DNA of 64,000 bases from Apostichopus japonicus (GCF_037975245.1 NC_092581.1:6849501-6913500), one strand, 5' to 3'; shown: positions 1-11,439, counted from the first letter of the stretch. Numbers and translations: made by a program. Notes: a model not told the origin generated them from the letters alone.

Positions 1-192
1 GGGAAATTCTTGGTTCTCAGGCAAAAGTGTACGTCTGGTTGGTCATTTTCAAGCCCAATAAGTGCCATTTCCGGTGATTTGGGGGGTATCAAAACCAGAA
101 ATTTTCTTGTACGCTGTGCGCCAACTGATGGTGGCGCTCCGCTCAGATGTAATTTGCGCCCCCCGGGTTAGAAAATCCTGGATACGCCCCTG
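1..192 (+). mobile_element. 3' end of a hAT-like GC-ended element, cut by window edge
   Basis: The window opens inside a repeat whose right end reads GGATACGCCCCTG and stops at 192. Positions 62-147 hold the shared module with the GCGCCA/TGGCGC dyad that recurs at ten other sites here. The left end lies outside the window, so neither a terminal inverted repeat pair nor a target duplication can be checked. Family membership is inferred from similarity to the elements at 9456, 32255 and 37671. Confidence 0.6.
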
Positions 193-990
193 TAAAGGAT
201 GATGCCCATCCAGCACAAAATTATTTCACTTTCTTGCCTGCTGGAAAAGACTGCGTCCATTCAAGGGTTTCTAGAGATTTATTGATAGTTACTATCCTTC
301 CGCTGTGAGGCCATATATACAACTCGCACCATACTCGTTGATTGTTACGCTACGTCCTTAGCGTGTTGTTTCTGCCATTTACTATGCAATCTTTCGTAAT
401 CTTGATTTTATTATCTGTTATACCAATTGTAGGGTTTCTGACGTATTTTTAACACTGTGTTAATGTCTTAGCAACATTTTCATCCTGGTATCCATATATA
501 TTTTGAATCTGTTTTTTAGTTTTTTACATTATTTTGACTTTTGAGCTCTTATTTTTACCCAATTCCCATTTTATTTTTATGATCAGTGGCGGAATAAATA
601 TCTATCTATCTATCAATCTGAAATAAGCCTACATACACCTCAATCTAAGTGGCTAGCTCATATTTTAAGTGAGAAGAACTGAAATAATATAGGAAACACA
701 TGTATACTCACGTCAACAAAAATTATTGAAATATCCAACCCAAAACTTGACAGCAAAAAGTAAGTTTACTACTAACTCCACAAAAAAATTAACAACTAGA
801 GCAGCAGAATCTCAATACCCAACTTTACTTAGCAGTGTGTTAAAGGTAAAATAACCAAGTCTGTAAATTTCTTAAGTTCTGTGCCCTTAGTAATATGCAT
901 GATACAAAGTTTAGTATGTGGGTCAATCCATGCCAAATCAATAAAGGCCTCCAAGTCGCCCCCCTCAGAAACACCTGAAAGTGATATGGC
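193..990. other. unassigned AT-rich sequence
   Basis: No gene is visible. The stretch holds a short TATC microsatellite near 598-616 and, just before it, a lone CAGTGGCGGAAT at about 585 that resembles a transposon end without a visible partner. The phrase GTGGGTCAATCC at about 920 recurs as GTGGGTCATTCC at about 1337, so this is probably old repeat sequence. Confidence 0.5.
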
Positions 991-1275
991 ATCTTTTGCA
1001 TAAATGTAAAGTATTTTATGTCTGATATTGCAGATATTGTGGAAGACGTGACCAGTTTTCTAATTTAGCTAATTTTGAGAAAAAATTTAGTCTTAATTTT
1101 TTGTAAGAAGTAATTACAATGGCAGAAAATGAGCCTTTTCTGGCCCAACTTTGAGTGTGCTCTATATTCACAAACAAAGACATGTTTGAGTTTTAATTTG
1201 CATAGGATCCTTGTCCAGTGGTAGTTGTACAGGAAAAATGCCAAAAGAAGACAAGCGGATTGTACTTTTTACGAA
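991..1275 (+). repeat. left arm of a large inverted repeat
   Basis: About 275-285 bp match the reverse complement of 5725-5998. The best-conserved part includes GCATAGGATCCTTGTCCAGT, near 1200, which appears inverted near 5785. The arms are diverged but clearly homologous and lie about 4.5 kb apart, as expected for long terminal inverted repeats of a DNA transposon or for two opposed copies of one repeat. No target duplication was found, so the outer boundary is uncertain. Confidence 0.65.
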
Positions 1276-1278
1276 CAA

Positions 1279-1926
1279 TGCCCCCCCCCCCGACCCGCTT
1301 CCCGTAGTACACTATGCAGATTTGTATATAAACATGTGGGTCATTCCATATCAAATCACCAAATTTGGGATTATGTTGTGGTTCAACCTCTCCGAAAAAT
1401 TACCAAATTCATGATACACTTGGAACACAATGAAATAAGCATATTCAGAAAATTCAGTTGGATTGCTTCAAAATTGGCTGATTTATCAAATATCATGCTG
1501 AAAAAATCTCATAATTTTTCTAGAAGAGATATAGTACCACCCTTTTTGTTTAAAAATTTTCAGTAGGGTATTTTGCCTTAAATTTAAATAAAAAACCATC
1601 CAAATTTGTGATTTTCACAAAAAACGGTTTTGCCTGTTGTTCTGTTCCACATGTATTTGAGCCTGCATGGGTATTTTAGTTCAAATTCATTCAATACTGT
1701 GCATATTTCTTTGTCATATAAACAAATAATATTTGCAATGTACTGTACCGTCTGGTTACATGCATTCAGACAATTTGAAGCAGAAGATTACTATAAACCA
1801 AATAATTCAGTATAACTTAAATGCATGTGTTATGTAGTCTCTTTGCAGTAAAAGTCAGTCACATGCTGTATGTATACAAATCTGCATAGTGCTCTATTGG
1901 GAGGGACCGGGAGGGGGGGGGGGGGA
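1279..1926. repeat. inverted pair with C-tract and G-tract ends
   Basis: A C-rich start at 1279-1335 containing CTATGCAGATTTGTATA is matched in reverse complement at about 1868-1926, which ends in a G tract. The pair could be the ends of a small nested element of about 650 bp. I see no convincing target duplication. Short reading frames inside look like chance. Confidence 0.4.
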
Positions 1927-3186
1927 GTCAAAGAGTATTAGAAAGAACATTTTTAATAAATTTACATTTCAATAGTTTCTTATGTTGTTTAACATGTCTC
2001 CTTGAAAAAAGATTCAATGGTACCACTTTTTGCTCTCGCAAGCATGTTTCTGTAGAGCTGATGTAACTCTCATATACGCCACTTTAAGCTGCTCATCAGA
2101 GCATTCACAAATCGTCAAAAAGATATATTAAACTCATTCTTTGCATCATAACTATATACATGTCTTACTAGTTTGTATTGAAAACCAAAAATAAACCTTT
2201 TAATTATGACCAAATTTGACCTTGAAATGTCCAAAATATTGGTAAAATGTTCACAAGGCATCTTTGGGTATATGACCCTGAAAATGCAGTTAGTTGGTAG
2301 TCCTTTTGCTAGTGAAACACCCTCTTATTTGTTAAGCACCTGTATGCTAATGCTAAGAAGTTGTTGTCATTTGAATTATACAAATCAGCTTGTGCTAGCA
2401 TTTTCATGCATATGAAATTTGTGATTTTGGCAATTTTCGAGTCATAAATTTGAGTAGATAACATAAAATACAACTTGTGACTTGAGTTTTTTCAACTTAT
2501 GGTTAATGCACTCCTGAAAATGGTGTTTTAAGAAAATTGAAATTTACCCACAGGCCCATATGGTCAATTCCATGATAAGGTCAACATCATACCAAAAAAT
2601 TAAAAATCATTGTACATTAAAATTGTATAAGTTTCCAATAAATAGAATACTTGTAGTTACTAAAAATATTTTTTTCACCCACGAAAAATCATTTGTTTGA
2701 TTATGGGGTCAGTAATAACAAAGGTTCCCGTAGTAAATAAATTATGAAAAATACAGTGAAATTTCATTTTGTGCAGATTTGTACATAGTTATCATAGATA
2801 TCATCAGTTTTTTGGACTAATCATATTTGCTATTGCATAGTGCTCACATAAATAGCTTCAATTTTTTTCCGACATAAAGGCATTAGACAACTGGTGAATT
2901 GAAAACACCCTCGATTTACTGTCACGAGAGTCACAAAATTTATTGTTTTTGTTTTTTTCTCCTTGCCTGCACAATAGTTTAACTCCAAAAAATGAATATC
3001 AAGTCTTCACATATAGATACCAAAAGGATTACTGAAGTTTCCTTTTCAGAAAATATTCAAATTTTGCAGAAAATCACCCTTTACGAATGTCACGCGAGTC
3101 ACGTCACGCGAGTCACGTCAATTCAAGATAGTGTTTCTACCTATTTACTATGTGAAAATTACAAGGATGTTATAGTTTGATGAATG
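1927..3186. other. unassigned AT-rich interior, no gene seen
   Basis: No reading frame with recognisable content. The only notable features are a diverged copy of the 14-bp direct-repeat motif at 2921 (GTCACGAGAGTCAC) and two exact adjacent copies at 3089 and 3103. The sequence lies between the inverted arms at 991 and 5725 and may be the interior of a degenerate element. Confidence 0.5.
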
Positions 3187-3247
3187 AATCACTGATTAAA
3201 GATATCATATATGCATTCCACTGATTAAAGATTATCATATATGCATC
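3187..3247 (+). repeat. short tandem duplication upstream of the SINE
   Basis: Two nearly identical copies of a roughly 33-bp unit beginning CACTGATTAAAGAT and ending ATATATGCAT stand head to tail directly before the SINE at 3248. They could be left from the insertion or be unrelated slippage. Confidence 0.6.
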
Positions 3248-3490
3248 ATTGTGGAGTGTTAGCTCAGTGGTTAACGCCGGCGCCTTTCAATCATAAGGTC
3301 CCCGGTTCGAGTCACTTCCAGATTAATGTATGTTGTCCAGTTACAGAGTTGTTGACAATTAACAATTAATAATTATGGACGTTAAATATGAATGTAAGAG
3401 ACTGACTTCGGTCAGCTTGCGGCTTTGATAAGCCTTTGAGGCTTCTTCGCGAGTTCCTGCTTGCAGGATGATCTAATATACATACATACA
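3248..3490 (+). mobile_element. tRNA-derived SINE, copy 1
   Basis: The head carries an RNA polymerase III A box (TTAGCTCAGTGG) and a B box (GGTTCGAGTC) at tRNA spacing. The head is followed by a non-tRNA body with GACTTCGGTCAGCTTG and AGTTCCTGCTTGCAGG and a short CATA tail. A second copy at 24150 shares head, body and tail, which shows this is a mobile family and not a tRNA gene. The partner LINE cannot be identified from the tail. Both copies lie on the plus strand. Confidence 0.85.
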
Positions 3491-3725
3491 CATTCCCCTT
3501 TAATAAGGCAACTTGAATAATATGGACACACATAATTAAACTAATTATAATAATTTCATTTGAAATATCAGAATTTAAATTCATGAATATTTATTCACAA
3601 TATAATGCCTATTTTATCACCACATTTGGAAAGTGAGCATGCATCATTGATTTTTAGTAATATACCAAAACATAATCTATATTAGTATCTGGCAATGCCA
3701 TGTGCTATGACTTGACAACCTTAAA

Positions 3726-4906
3726 GAGGTTATGAAATGAAAAATTTTCATGTCTTGGAATGGTTTATCTACATTACTACAACACCACCCATGCACAATT
3801 TTCCGTAAATACGGCTTCAAACGCCAGAAATTCGCTGTCAAAGTATTCCCTAAAGACCTCTTGAGCTGCCACTCGTAAAAAAAAGCAAAGCTGCCCACCG
3901 CAGTTCATCTGACGTCATCAAAGGAACCATTTCAGCCAAAGCCGACTCCCCGCTGTTTACCGATACGGCGTTATACAGTTTACAACATGTAACCACAACA
4001 CTCTTCTCATCAATTGTCTTCTCCCGAATCTTCCGATTCCGAGGAAATAGGACTTCACCTCTCAGGACATTCGTAAGCTAAAGACTAAAATTATTTTCTT
4101 GAGAAAGAAGAGGAGTAAATAGTTTTGAGGGTGATGAAGATAATATCGGTGTTTTTCCCTATCAATTGAGCCCCTTGCAGAAGAATTGTAAAACGATCCT
4201 GATGGCCGAGACGCGTCGCTGCTAATTGTATCATCCAACTGTTACGTAAAATCACAACACAGCGCCAGTTTTACCACAAAAGAAAACTTGCAGATCTAAA
4301 ATTGATTGTTCTAAAACCAACTGGCTTTAGGTTTTGTGCAAAATATTAGGTAACCAACAAAAAATCGTCATTTGCTGTATCAAGGAGGCCTAGGCTATGG
4401 TCATAACAAGTAATTTGGCAACAGTATAGGCCTACAGGCACTCATAACGTTGTGTATGTGTAGTGTTTTGAGCGAGTCGTGTTCAAATTCTTTGATTTCT
4501 GTCATCTTTTGGAAAAGCTTGCAGTAGAAATCCGTCTTTACTTGTGGTGGAGCAACCTGATACCACATATCGGCTTGGCATATTTAACAGTAACGAGATA
4601 AATTTACGTAAAAACAAAACTCCAAATCTCAATTACTATGGAGCGCTGCAACAGTGTAATGTTGTGTGTTCTCAGACGTTTAAGAATGTAAACATAGCGT
4701 CTCGGAAGTGAGCTGAGTTCCTCGACTGACGTCACGCCGCATTACCGTAAATACAACAATTTTTCGAAAGTTTTTATTACCCTCGAATTTTTGATCGTTT
4801 ATTTCTCGAGGATGCAAGCTTCGTTTGACATAAATTGGGTATCATTGGAAAGCTACGAGTATACAGAATATGATGTGAAAGAATTTTTTTTCCATTTCAT
4901 AACCTC
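3726..4906. mobile_element. TTAA-flanked DNA transposon, non-autonomous
   Basis: Terminal inverted repeats start GAGGTTATGAAATG and end CATTTCATAACCTC. They are flanked on both sides by TTAAA (3721-3725 and 4907-4911). A TTAA target is typical of piggyBac and Kolobok superfamilies, so the element probably belongs with one of them. At 1,181 bp with no reading frame of length it must depend on a transposase made elsewhere. It sits within the region bounded by the inverted arms at 991 and 5725. Confidence 0.75.
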
Positions 4907-5724
4907 TTAAAGGTTTTAACTGCTCAATCATTCCCATAATCCTATGAGCGAATGTATCTTCTCAAATATTACACTTTTGGTTTATTCAAATATGACAAAT
5001 GAGAATGGTAATTTGAATCACATTCTGATAGATATTTCTTCTACAACTTTCATGAGTGACTTCAACAGACTAAATATTGTTATAAATATGAATTGACAAA
5101 ATATTTTGCCTGAACAACTGTGCTACTCGTACAGTATATTACCTACTGTCTGCAGTCATGAGGGTAACTCATTAATATCATCTGGACATTCCCAAGGGAA
5201 GTACCTTTTGGACACTTTCTAGACCAATGAATGTTATATTTCACTATGCAAGATCTATACCTTCGTTTCACTACTGCATTTGGTCTAGAACTATCCGAAA
5301 AGTGAACTAGTCACGCGAGTCACGTTTTCTTGTCACGCGAGTCACAATACATCTTCAACGTTTTTTTCATGCGTTACAACATTTTTCAAAGTTGCATAGC
5401 AATTGAGGTAGAGGTGTTTTTCAACTTCAGTATGGTTATAAAAAGTTATTGGAAACATTTTAATAAGACATAAAAAATCGAACATTTGTGTGCGCATTCT
5501 GATTTTTGTTAATAGTAACTGTCACGCGAGTCACGTTTAGATTTTCGCCAATTTCACCCCCAATACTTGAGGTATAAATATATTTTCTATACTGTTGTAA
5601 GCATTAAGGCATACTTCACTGACTACATGAATGCTTTTCTCCCAGGTAATTTCTTTATTTGTTTAATGATATCAAATAGAGAGGAATTTTAGTAAAAATG
5701 TCACGCGAGTCACCGTGGAATTAA

Positions 5725-5998
5725 CCATATAAAAAACATGCAACCTGCTTGACCTTTTTGGGGATTTATCCTATACAACTCCCACTGGACAAGGATCCTA
5801 TGCAAATTAAAACTCAAAGTAGAGCCAGAAATGGCCCCTATCCCATTTTCTGCCATTTTAATTACTTGATACAAAAAATTGAGACCGTAAAGTATCCTCA
5901 AAGTTAGCCAAAGTAGAAGACTGGTCACATGTCTTCCACAATATCTGCAATATCAGACATAAAATACTACAACATTTATGCAAAAGATGCCTACAAAC
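5725..5998 (-). repeat. right arm of a large inverted repeat
   Basis: Reverse-complement partner of 991-1275. The last copy of the 14-bp motif at 5700 lies immediately inside this arm. Short minus-strand frames here are shadows of the repeat and not a gene. Confidence 0.65.
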
Positions 5999-6525
5999 TT
6001 GAGGAAAAATTTAGGGCTCTTAAAATGAACCTGGAGTTGGTTGCTAGGCATGTCCATATGCTAGTGTAATGTAGTATGAAGATATATCCCCATCATATTC
6101 ATTTAAACATGTGCTTCTATGCCTCGTCTGAAAGGAATAGTCCCATGCTATTTTGTTTTTACATATACATGCTTAATAATATAATAACCTTCAAATATAT
6201 GCATTAAGTTCATTTGAAAGTGAGCTAGAAAAGCAGAAATAATGATGTTTTAAGGTTACTTTTTTAAATAAAATATGACAGGTTTTCCTTTTCTAACATT
6301 GACCTCGCTCGACCTGTGACGTAGCAGCGACAAATACAATCCTTACGCGTTATCGGTACGGTTAATATCAAGACTGATACTGCACTCGGCTGTCGGTACG
6401 AATCGTCTTTCAACTAATATTACTCTTTGGATTTGCTTATTTACCTATACCGTTTTGAATATTTTCAATGGAAACATTTTTCTTTTGATTGTGTGGCTAC
6501 TGCTTACCTTCAATGGTTTAGAATT
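5999..6525. other. unassigned sequence upstream of the P2X7-like fragment
   Basis: No repeat partner or gene recognised. A GC-richer patch near 6300-6410 with several CpG dinucleotides lies just before the coding remnant and could be its former 5' flank, but no promoter element can be named. Confidence 0.35.
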
Positions 6526-6940
6526 ATGACGGACTTGTGGGGTATAATGTATAATTTCGAGCCGGAATTCACGGAGGCTCAAATCACAGCGAGGTCTAGC
6601 GTTAGGCCTAGTGTTATTGCAATGGAAGAAGAAACGGGTGATGATAGCCCAACCCATAAGGGTGAGCGACTGAGCGATGGTGGTGTGAAATTGTGAATGC
6701 GAACAGTGCACTAGCATGTCAAGTGAAAAGGAAAGTATATGCTGCAAAGAATCAAATTCAATTGAACAAAAATTTGAAAACGACAAATTTGACTGTGTAA
6801 CTGCACATTGTGATTTTTCAAGTATATGCCTTAACTCTGCCATTTTTGTCAACTCTTGGATTTTCCAGCAACATACAAAAGGGAACGTTAATTCCTCATC
6901 TGGGCATATGGATAACAGGTTGGCAATTAAAATTAATTAG
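6526..6940 (+). pseudogene. P2X7-type C-terminal (ballast) domain fragment, frameshifted
   Basis: Two overlapping frames read like the cytoplasmic ballast domain known from P2X7 receptors and from many stand-alone invertebrate proteins. The first frame (Met at 6526) contains MYNFEPEFTEAQ and an acidic stretch, then hits a stop at 6694. The second frame is open from 6689 and reads CECEQCTSM, then SSEKESICCKE, then CVTAHCDFSSICLN. That is the Cys-rich zinc-site pattern and the following H-x-DF...CLN block. Joining them needs a one-base shift near 6686-6695, so the copy looks broken unless a sequencing error is responsible. The conserved distal part of the domain is missing after 6900; CAGGTTGG at about 6917 could be an exon end, but I found no downstream exon. 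No transmembrane or extracellular P2X part is visible. Confidence 0.55.
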
Positions 6941-8763
6941 TAGTGCTAGGGGCCTACTACCTACCTGGATTTGCATGCTTTCAATATTTTGATATAGGGG
7001 CCTAGTATTAAGTAGTAATGTAACTGCATATCTAAAGTCTTTCAATTTTAGTTCTTAAGTATCAGAATCAGCACAAACATAGGCCTTTCAATACTACAGC
7101 TCCTCGAAAAACTTACTGCATTGCTAACTTCTAGGTAAGAACCAACGCACGAAAACGGACCAACCAACAACGAAAGACAGCTATCACTGTACGCCTAGTA
7201 ATCATGTATGTTGGCAAAAACAACAGTACGTAAACCTAATCGAAACTAGCTGTACTAGTATGGCGTATAATATTTATGCTTCCTTTTATTATTTATATTT
7301 GCGCAATTTTTATCTTCCATTACGTAGAAAAGATGTTGATCCATGTTTCGATATATATATATATTAAAGCCTATCTTATAAAATTACGACTTACTCGCCA
7401 GGTTGTCACTCTGATCTTGGCTTCGGACTAAGGCCAAGTATACGAGTCTACACAGTTTGGCGTGATTCGACCTACGCTACGGTCAAATTTTTTTAACGAA
7501 ACTTGCAGCAAGTTAAAAACAAAAATATCAAGATGCTTGAAAGTGAAAATTAACATTCCCCCACAGCCACTCACGCCCAGGATTCGTCACTGATACAGTG
7601 ACAGCATGCATTAAATGGAAACTTAAAAATTTCCAGCATTATACTGTATGCAACTTTCAATTAGACCAATATCAGAGACATGTACATCAAGTCAGGCATC
7701 CTATAACTGATAGTTTGGTGAGAAACTGAATAGTAACTTAGATAAGTAACTAAGAAAAGAAATATTTTAGTATTCTTAAGTAATGCTCACAGAGTCAATG
7801 ACCTGTGTGTATTACCCCCCCCCCCCCAGTGTTTCATGGATTTATTCCTGCTATAAAAGGACCATTAGCAGGTGTGAAGACTCCTGCAAAAAGAATCGTC
7901 TAATGCTGGTAATCTGACCTAGATTTGAATGAGGTGTAACAGAAGTGTTAGACACAACCATCGATCCCAGAAAATACACACACAGCTGGCTACCTTCGAT
8001 AAGTAGACACTAGTGTACAGTCAGTACATACAGCTGCGGTCAATACCCACAACACAGTACAAACGATACAGCGATGGACATCTCAGGTCCAGCTAAAGAT
8101 AACAAGGTATCATGTTTCATTACTGTCTGCATTTTGTAGCGACAAGCAGAAAACTTAACTTGCAAGCAACTCAAAGTTAACTTTTTCAGAGCGCGGTACG
8201 CGGTTTGGGGCGAGTCTTCAATGCCTTTAAGCCTTGTGAGGTTTGTGTTACTCTTAGGTTACTCTAAGTAACTGGTAATAATTCTGTTATTCCCAATCTT
8301 CATAGGCCAGGCTTTGTTTTATTCTCCTTTAAGTGTAGTGAGTTATGTCATGCTCTCTGTAATCTCTGGTGAAATAAGCTAAATATGTGGGAAGACAGTT
8401 GTCTACTTCCTGGAGGCTGTGTGGCCAAGTCTAAAGTAAAATCTTGTATGGTAGGGTGGGGTAACAAACTTCTCTTTGTTCTAAAACTGGCTTAAAACAC
8501 TCAAGTTTGCAAGCAACTCTACCATTCACCAAGACACTCCAAGCTGCCATATACAACTGCAGTGGAAACAGACTGTACCAGTTAATTAGAAATCAATTGC
8601 ATTAATTAATTTACACAGGTAAGAGTTCATCTTTTGACTTTGCCCCAGACCCTTCAGGAGCCTATTTATATTCATCATGCATACCTAGTGTATTATACTT
8701 GTAAATTGTTATGATCTAACCTACATTGAGTTAATATGAGAGTATTGAAAGCACTTAAGGTTA
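6941..8763. other. unassigned sequence, no supported gene
   Basis: Nothing recognisable over 1.8 kb. Features noted are a C tract at about 7817, a possible but weak first-exon pattern at about 8074-8106 (a short ATG frame running into AAGGTATCA), and at 8539-8620 a stretch shared with 21159-21235 that includes GTGGAAACAGACTGTACCAG. The shared stretch marks an interspersed repeat of unknown class. Confidence 0.4.
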
Positions 8764-8816
8764 TTGGTCTACATAGGCGTAGGAGGCGGGGGGGGCTGCA
8801 GCCCCCCCAACCATAT

Positions 8817-9450
8817 TTTTTGGTGAAAATTCGGGCAATATTCTGAGAATTTTTCGGGCACCTACTGGAAGAAGAATAATTTGCAGTGTGTTTTTCATTT
8901 TTTTGGGGTGAAACTTTGGCAATATGCTGAGAATTTTCGGGCATCTACTGAAAGAATAATAATTTGCAATGGTTTTTCAAATTTTTTGGTGAAAATTCGG
9001 GCAATATGCTGAGAACTTTTTCGGGCACCTACTGAAAGAATAATAATTTGCAGTGTGTTTTTCAAATTTTTTGGTGAAAATTTGGGCAATATGCTGAGAA
9101 TTTTTTCGGCACCTACTAAAAGAATAATAATTTGCAGTGTGTTTTTCAAATTTTTTGGTGAAAATTCGGGCAATATTCTGAGAATTTCTTCGGGCACCTA
9201 CTGAAAGAATAATAATTTACAGTGTGTTTTTCAAATTTTTTGGTGAAAATTCGAGCAATATGCTGAGAATTTCTTCGGGCACCTACTGAAAGAATAATAA
9301 TTTGCAGTGTGTTTTTCAAGTTTTTTGGTGAAAATTCGGGCAATATGCTGAGAATTTTTTCGGGCACCTACTGAAAAAATAATAATTTGCAGTGTGTTTT
9401 TCAAGTTTTTGGGTGAAAATTCGGGCAATATGCTGAGAATTTTTCAGGCA
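8817..9450. repeat. tandem repeat, about 84-85 bp unit, about 8 copies
   Basis: Units begin GGTGAAAATTCGGGCAATAT and run through CACCTACTGAAAGAATAATA to a T-rich stretch. Unit starts fall near 8820, 8907, 8987, 9074, 9158, 9242, 9327 and 9411. Copies differ by a few bases. Runs of minus-strand frames here come only from the unit lacking stops in one frame. The array ends exactly where the MITE at 9456 has inserted, and a partial unit continues after it at 9923. Confidence 0.9.
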
Positions 9451-9455
9451 CCTAC

Positions 9456-9922
9456 CAGTGGCGGAGCGTCCATACAGTCAAAGGGGACGGATGCCCCCCT
9501 GACGGACTCAAATGATCTGCTGGCGCCCTTTTCAGCTTTTTACCACCTTTAAACTATTCGCGATTATTGACTTTTTTATTACGCTCTCAAATACCTATTG
9601 ACATTTGTCACTTTGTTGGTGCAATTTTCTGACAAATGGCGATGATACCTATTTATTCTTTATCTGCAAATAAGCCAGGCCCGGAAAGGGTCATTTCTGG
9701 CGATCTAGGGAGAATCTTTACTCAAAAAATTTCTGTACGCTACGCGCCAACCTGTGGTGGCGCTCCGCTTAGATTGTGTCGAAAGCGCCCCTGCAGACCA
9801 TTCTCGCCCCTCCTGACCAATACCCCTAGCTCCGCCACTGGTCACAGAGACTGTACTGTGACCGAATTCGAACGTAACTTTAACACACTTTGTTGGTGCA
9901 AATACCCCTAGCTCCGCCACTG
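9456..9922. mobile_element. hAT-like MITE with CAGTGGCGGAGC ends, copy 1
   Basis: Terminal repeats CAGTGGCGGAGC and GCTCCGCCACTG are flanked by the 8-bp duplication GCACCTAC (9448-9455 and 9923-9930). The right end is doubled: ACCCCTAGCTCCGCCACTG occurs at about 9822-9840 and again at the true end, with about 80 bp between. A 400-bp sister copy with its own target duplication sits at 32255. No coding capacity. Confidence 0.85.
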
Positions 9923-10222
9923 GCACCTACTGAAAGAAGAAGAATTTGCAATGTATTTTTCAATGGTTAAACATATATTATTATTATTATCATTATTGTT
10001 GTAACGACTTCCCCAATAATTATAACCAATATGGAAGGGTAATAACACGGAAAATGATTGTACGTTATTGGCATGTGATGTAATAACGGAAGAATACCTA
10101 TATGATATGCACATTAACATGTGGAACGCGTGAGGTGTTCGCGACAATTTTGGTTATATTTTTCGGGCAAGTCGTTACAGCCCCCCCAAATCAAATGAGG
10201 CTCCTACGCCTATGTTGGTCTA

Positions 10223-10729
10223 ACAAGAACCCACATTGGGATGTTTATTCAGTTTTATTATGTACTCTTACTATATGTTTTACATAACCCGTTACTGTAA
10301 TGCTTTCACATTCTTAATCTAGTTGTACTAAGTTTCCCCTATTCGAGTTATGTTAAGATCCCATGATGCAATGCTACACTTTTACTAGTTGCCATGGTGA
10401 AAGGAATAGCCAAACTTCTGCAAACATTTATATTTGAAGAGTTGTAGCAATATGTTAGTAGGCATATTGCTATATTGTCTACTTTGTGAATCGAGACACT
10501 TTTGTTGTTGTTTTCTTAGAATATTAGAGTAGAAGTATGTCTTTAGCCCTTCATTGGTACAGACTCCATCTGACCAGATACAGCGGGTAGGCTAGGTGAC
10601 ATAGTCTCCGTTTTATAGACTACTCTTAGTCCCAAGTGACGCTTAGGTACCTGCAGCCTAACAAAAGGTGTCAGTTGCCAGGGCAACCTGTGGTCTAAGT
10701 CAGTAAAGGTGCATGGGTTGAATTACATA
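10223..10729. other. unassigned sequence between two elements
   Basis: About 500 bp of unique-looking sequence with no gene, RNA or repeat partner recognised. It separates the target duplications of the elements at 8772 and 10738. Confidence 0.4.
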
Positions 10730-11439
10730 GTTAGTATCAGTGTTTCCGCTATAAGCCGTTATGACGCAATGCTTGCCGATTTGACGCACTGGCGTTCAGA
10801 GAGAGAGAGAAAAAAAGAGGGTTTCATTTTCTCCTGAATTTTATACAGTGTGAATAGAAGAAAAAAAAGTTTCAAAAGGCATGGTGTTCAGAACTTCAAC
10901 TTGAAGTGAAGAAATAATTACTGTAAATTGTTTCCAATTTATCATCAGAAATGTTAAATTAGCGATCGTTAACTTTACCGAAGCTATGTTTTTCTATAGT
11001 CACACAGATTTAGCTCGATTGCTGTAAAGCTAAATCATATATCATAACATGCACTGGCACTGATGCATTGCCTACACTATACGATGGTAAGAACTACCAG
11101 TGTACTAAATATATATCTGTATACAGCCTACCTTACATAACATTGCAACAGGGTTAGAAATAAGCGGGGGAAGGCGGATTCGCCCTAGCAAGTGGTTAAA
11201 ATAGAAATAATAAGAAAATTGCCCTCGTAATATCAGGTGTCTGTGTAAATTGACTATTGTGACATGCTTTTGCTTTAGCTATAGTTAACAGTTGCAGCGC
11301 GAATCGCACAAACAGTTCTCACAATCCTGCATCGAATTTGAAGCAGTGTGGGCGGGTCGCGCACAATCACCGGGAACTTCTCGCACAGTCACTGGCAAAT
11401 TACGGCCTCCACTAAGCAATTAGAGAACCAGCGACTATA

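Larger units (their letters stand above)
2921..5713 (+). repeat. dispersed motif GTCACGCGAGTCAC, six exact copies plus one variant
   Basis: Exact copies start at 3089, 3103, 5310, 5332, 5521 and 5700, and a one-base variant starts at 2921. All are on the same strand and all lie between the inverted arms at 991-1275 and 5725-5998. Each is a direct repeat of GTCAC with a four-base GCGA spacer. The surrounding sequence is AT-rich and not otherwise repeated, so the motif is conserved more than its context. Function is unknown; a protein-binding site for a transposase or host factor is one possibility. Confidence 0.75.
8772..10214. mobile_element. hAT-like element built around an 85-bp tandem repeat
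   Basis: Ends are CATAGGCGTAGGAG and CTCCTACGCCTATG, perfect inverted repeats flanked by the 8-bp duplication TTGGTCTA (8764-8771 and 10215-10222). An 8-bp duplication fits the hAT superfamily. The interior is a tandem array at 8817-9450 followed by a 467-bp nested MITE and an AT-rich tail. There is no transposase frame, so it is non-autonomous. The element at 37917 has nearly the same ends and also carries ATTCGGGCA phrases, so both belong to one family. Confidence 0.85.

Noticed and set aside
3248-3318. Possible functional tRNA gene
   Set aside because: A and B boxes are present, but the acceptor stem pairs poorly and the sequence continues into a body and CATA tail shared with 24150, so it is a SINE head.
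8074-8106. Possible first coding exon with a GTATCA donor
   Set aside because: Only eleven codons, no recognisable product and no partner exon found.
8693-9428. A family of related 65-100-codon minus-strand proteins
   Set aside because: All come from the 85-bp tandem repeat, which lacks stops in one frame; the unit is not a multiple of three in every copy.
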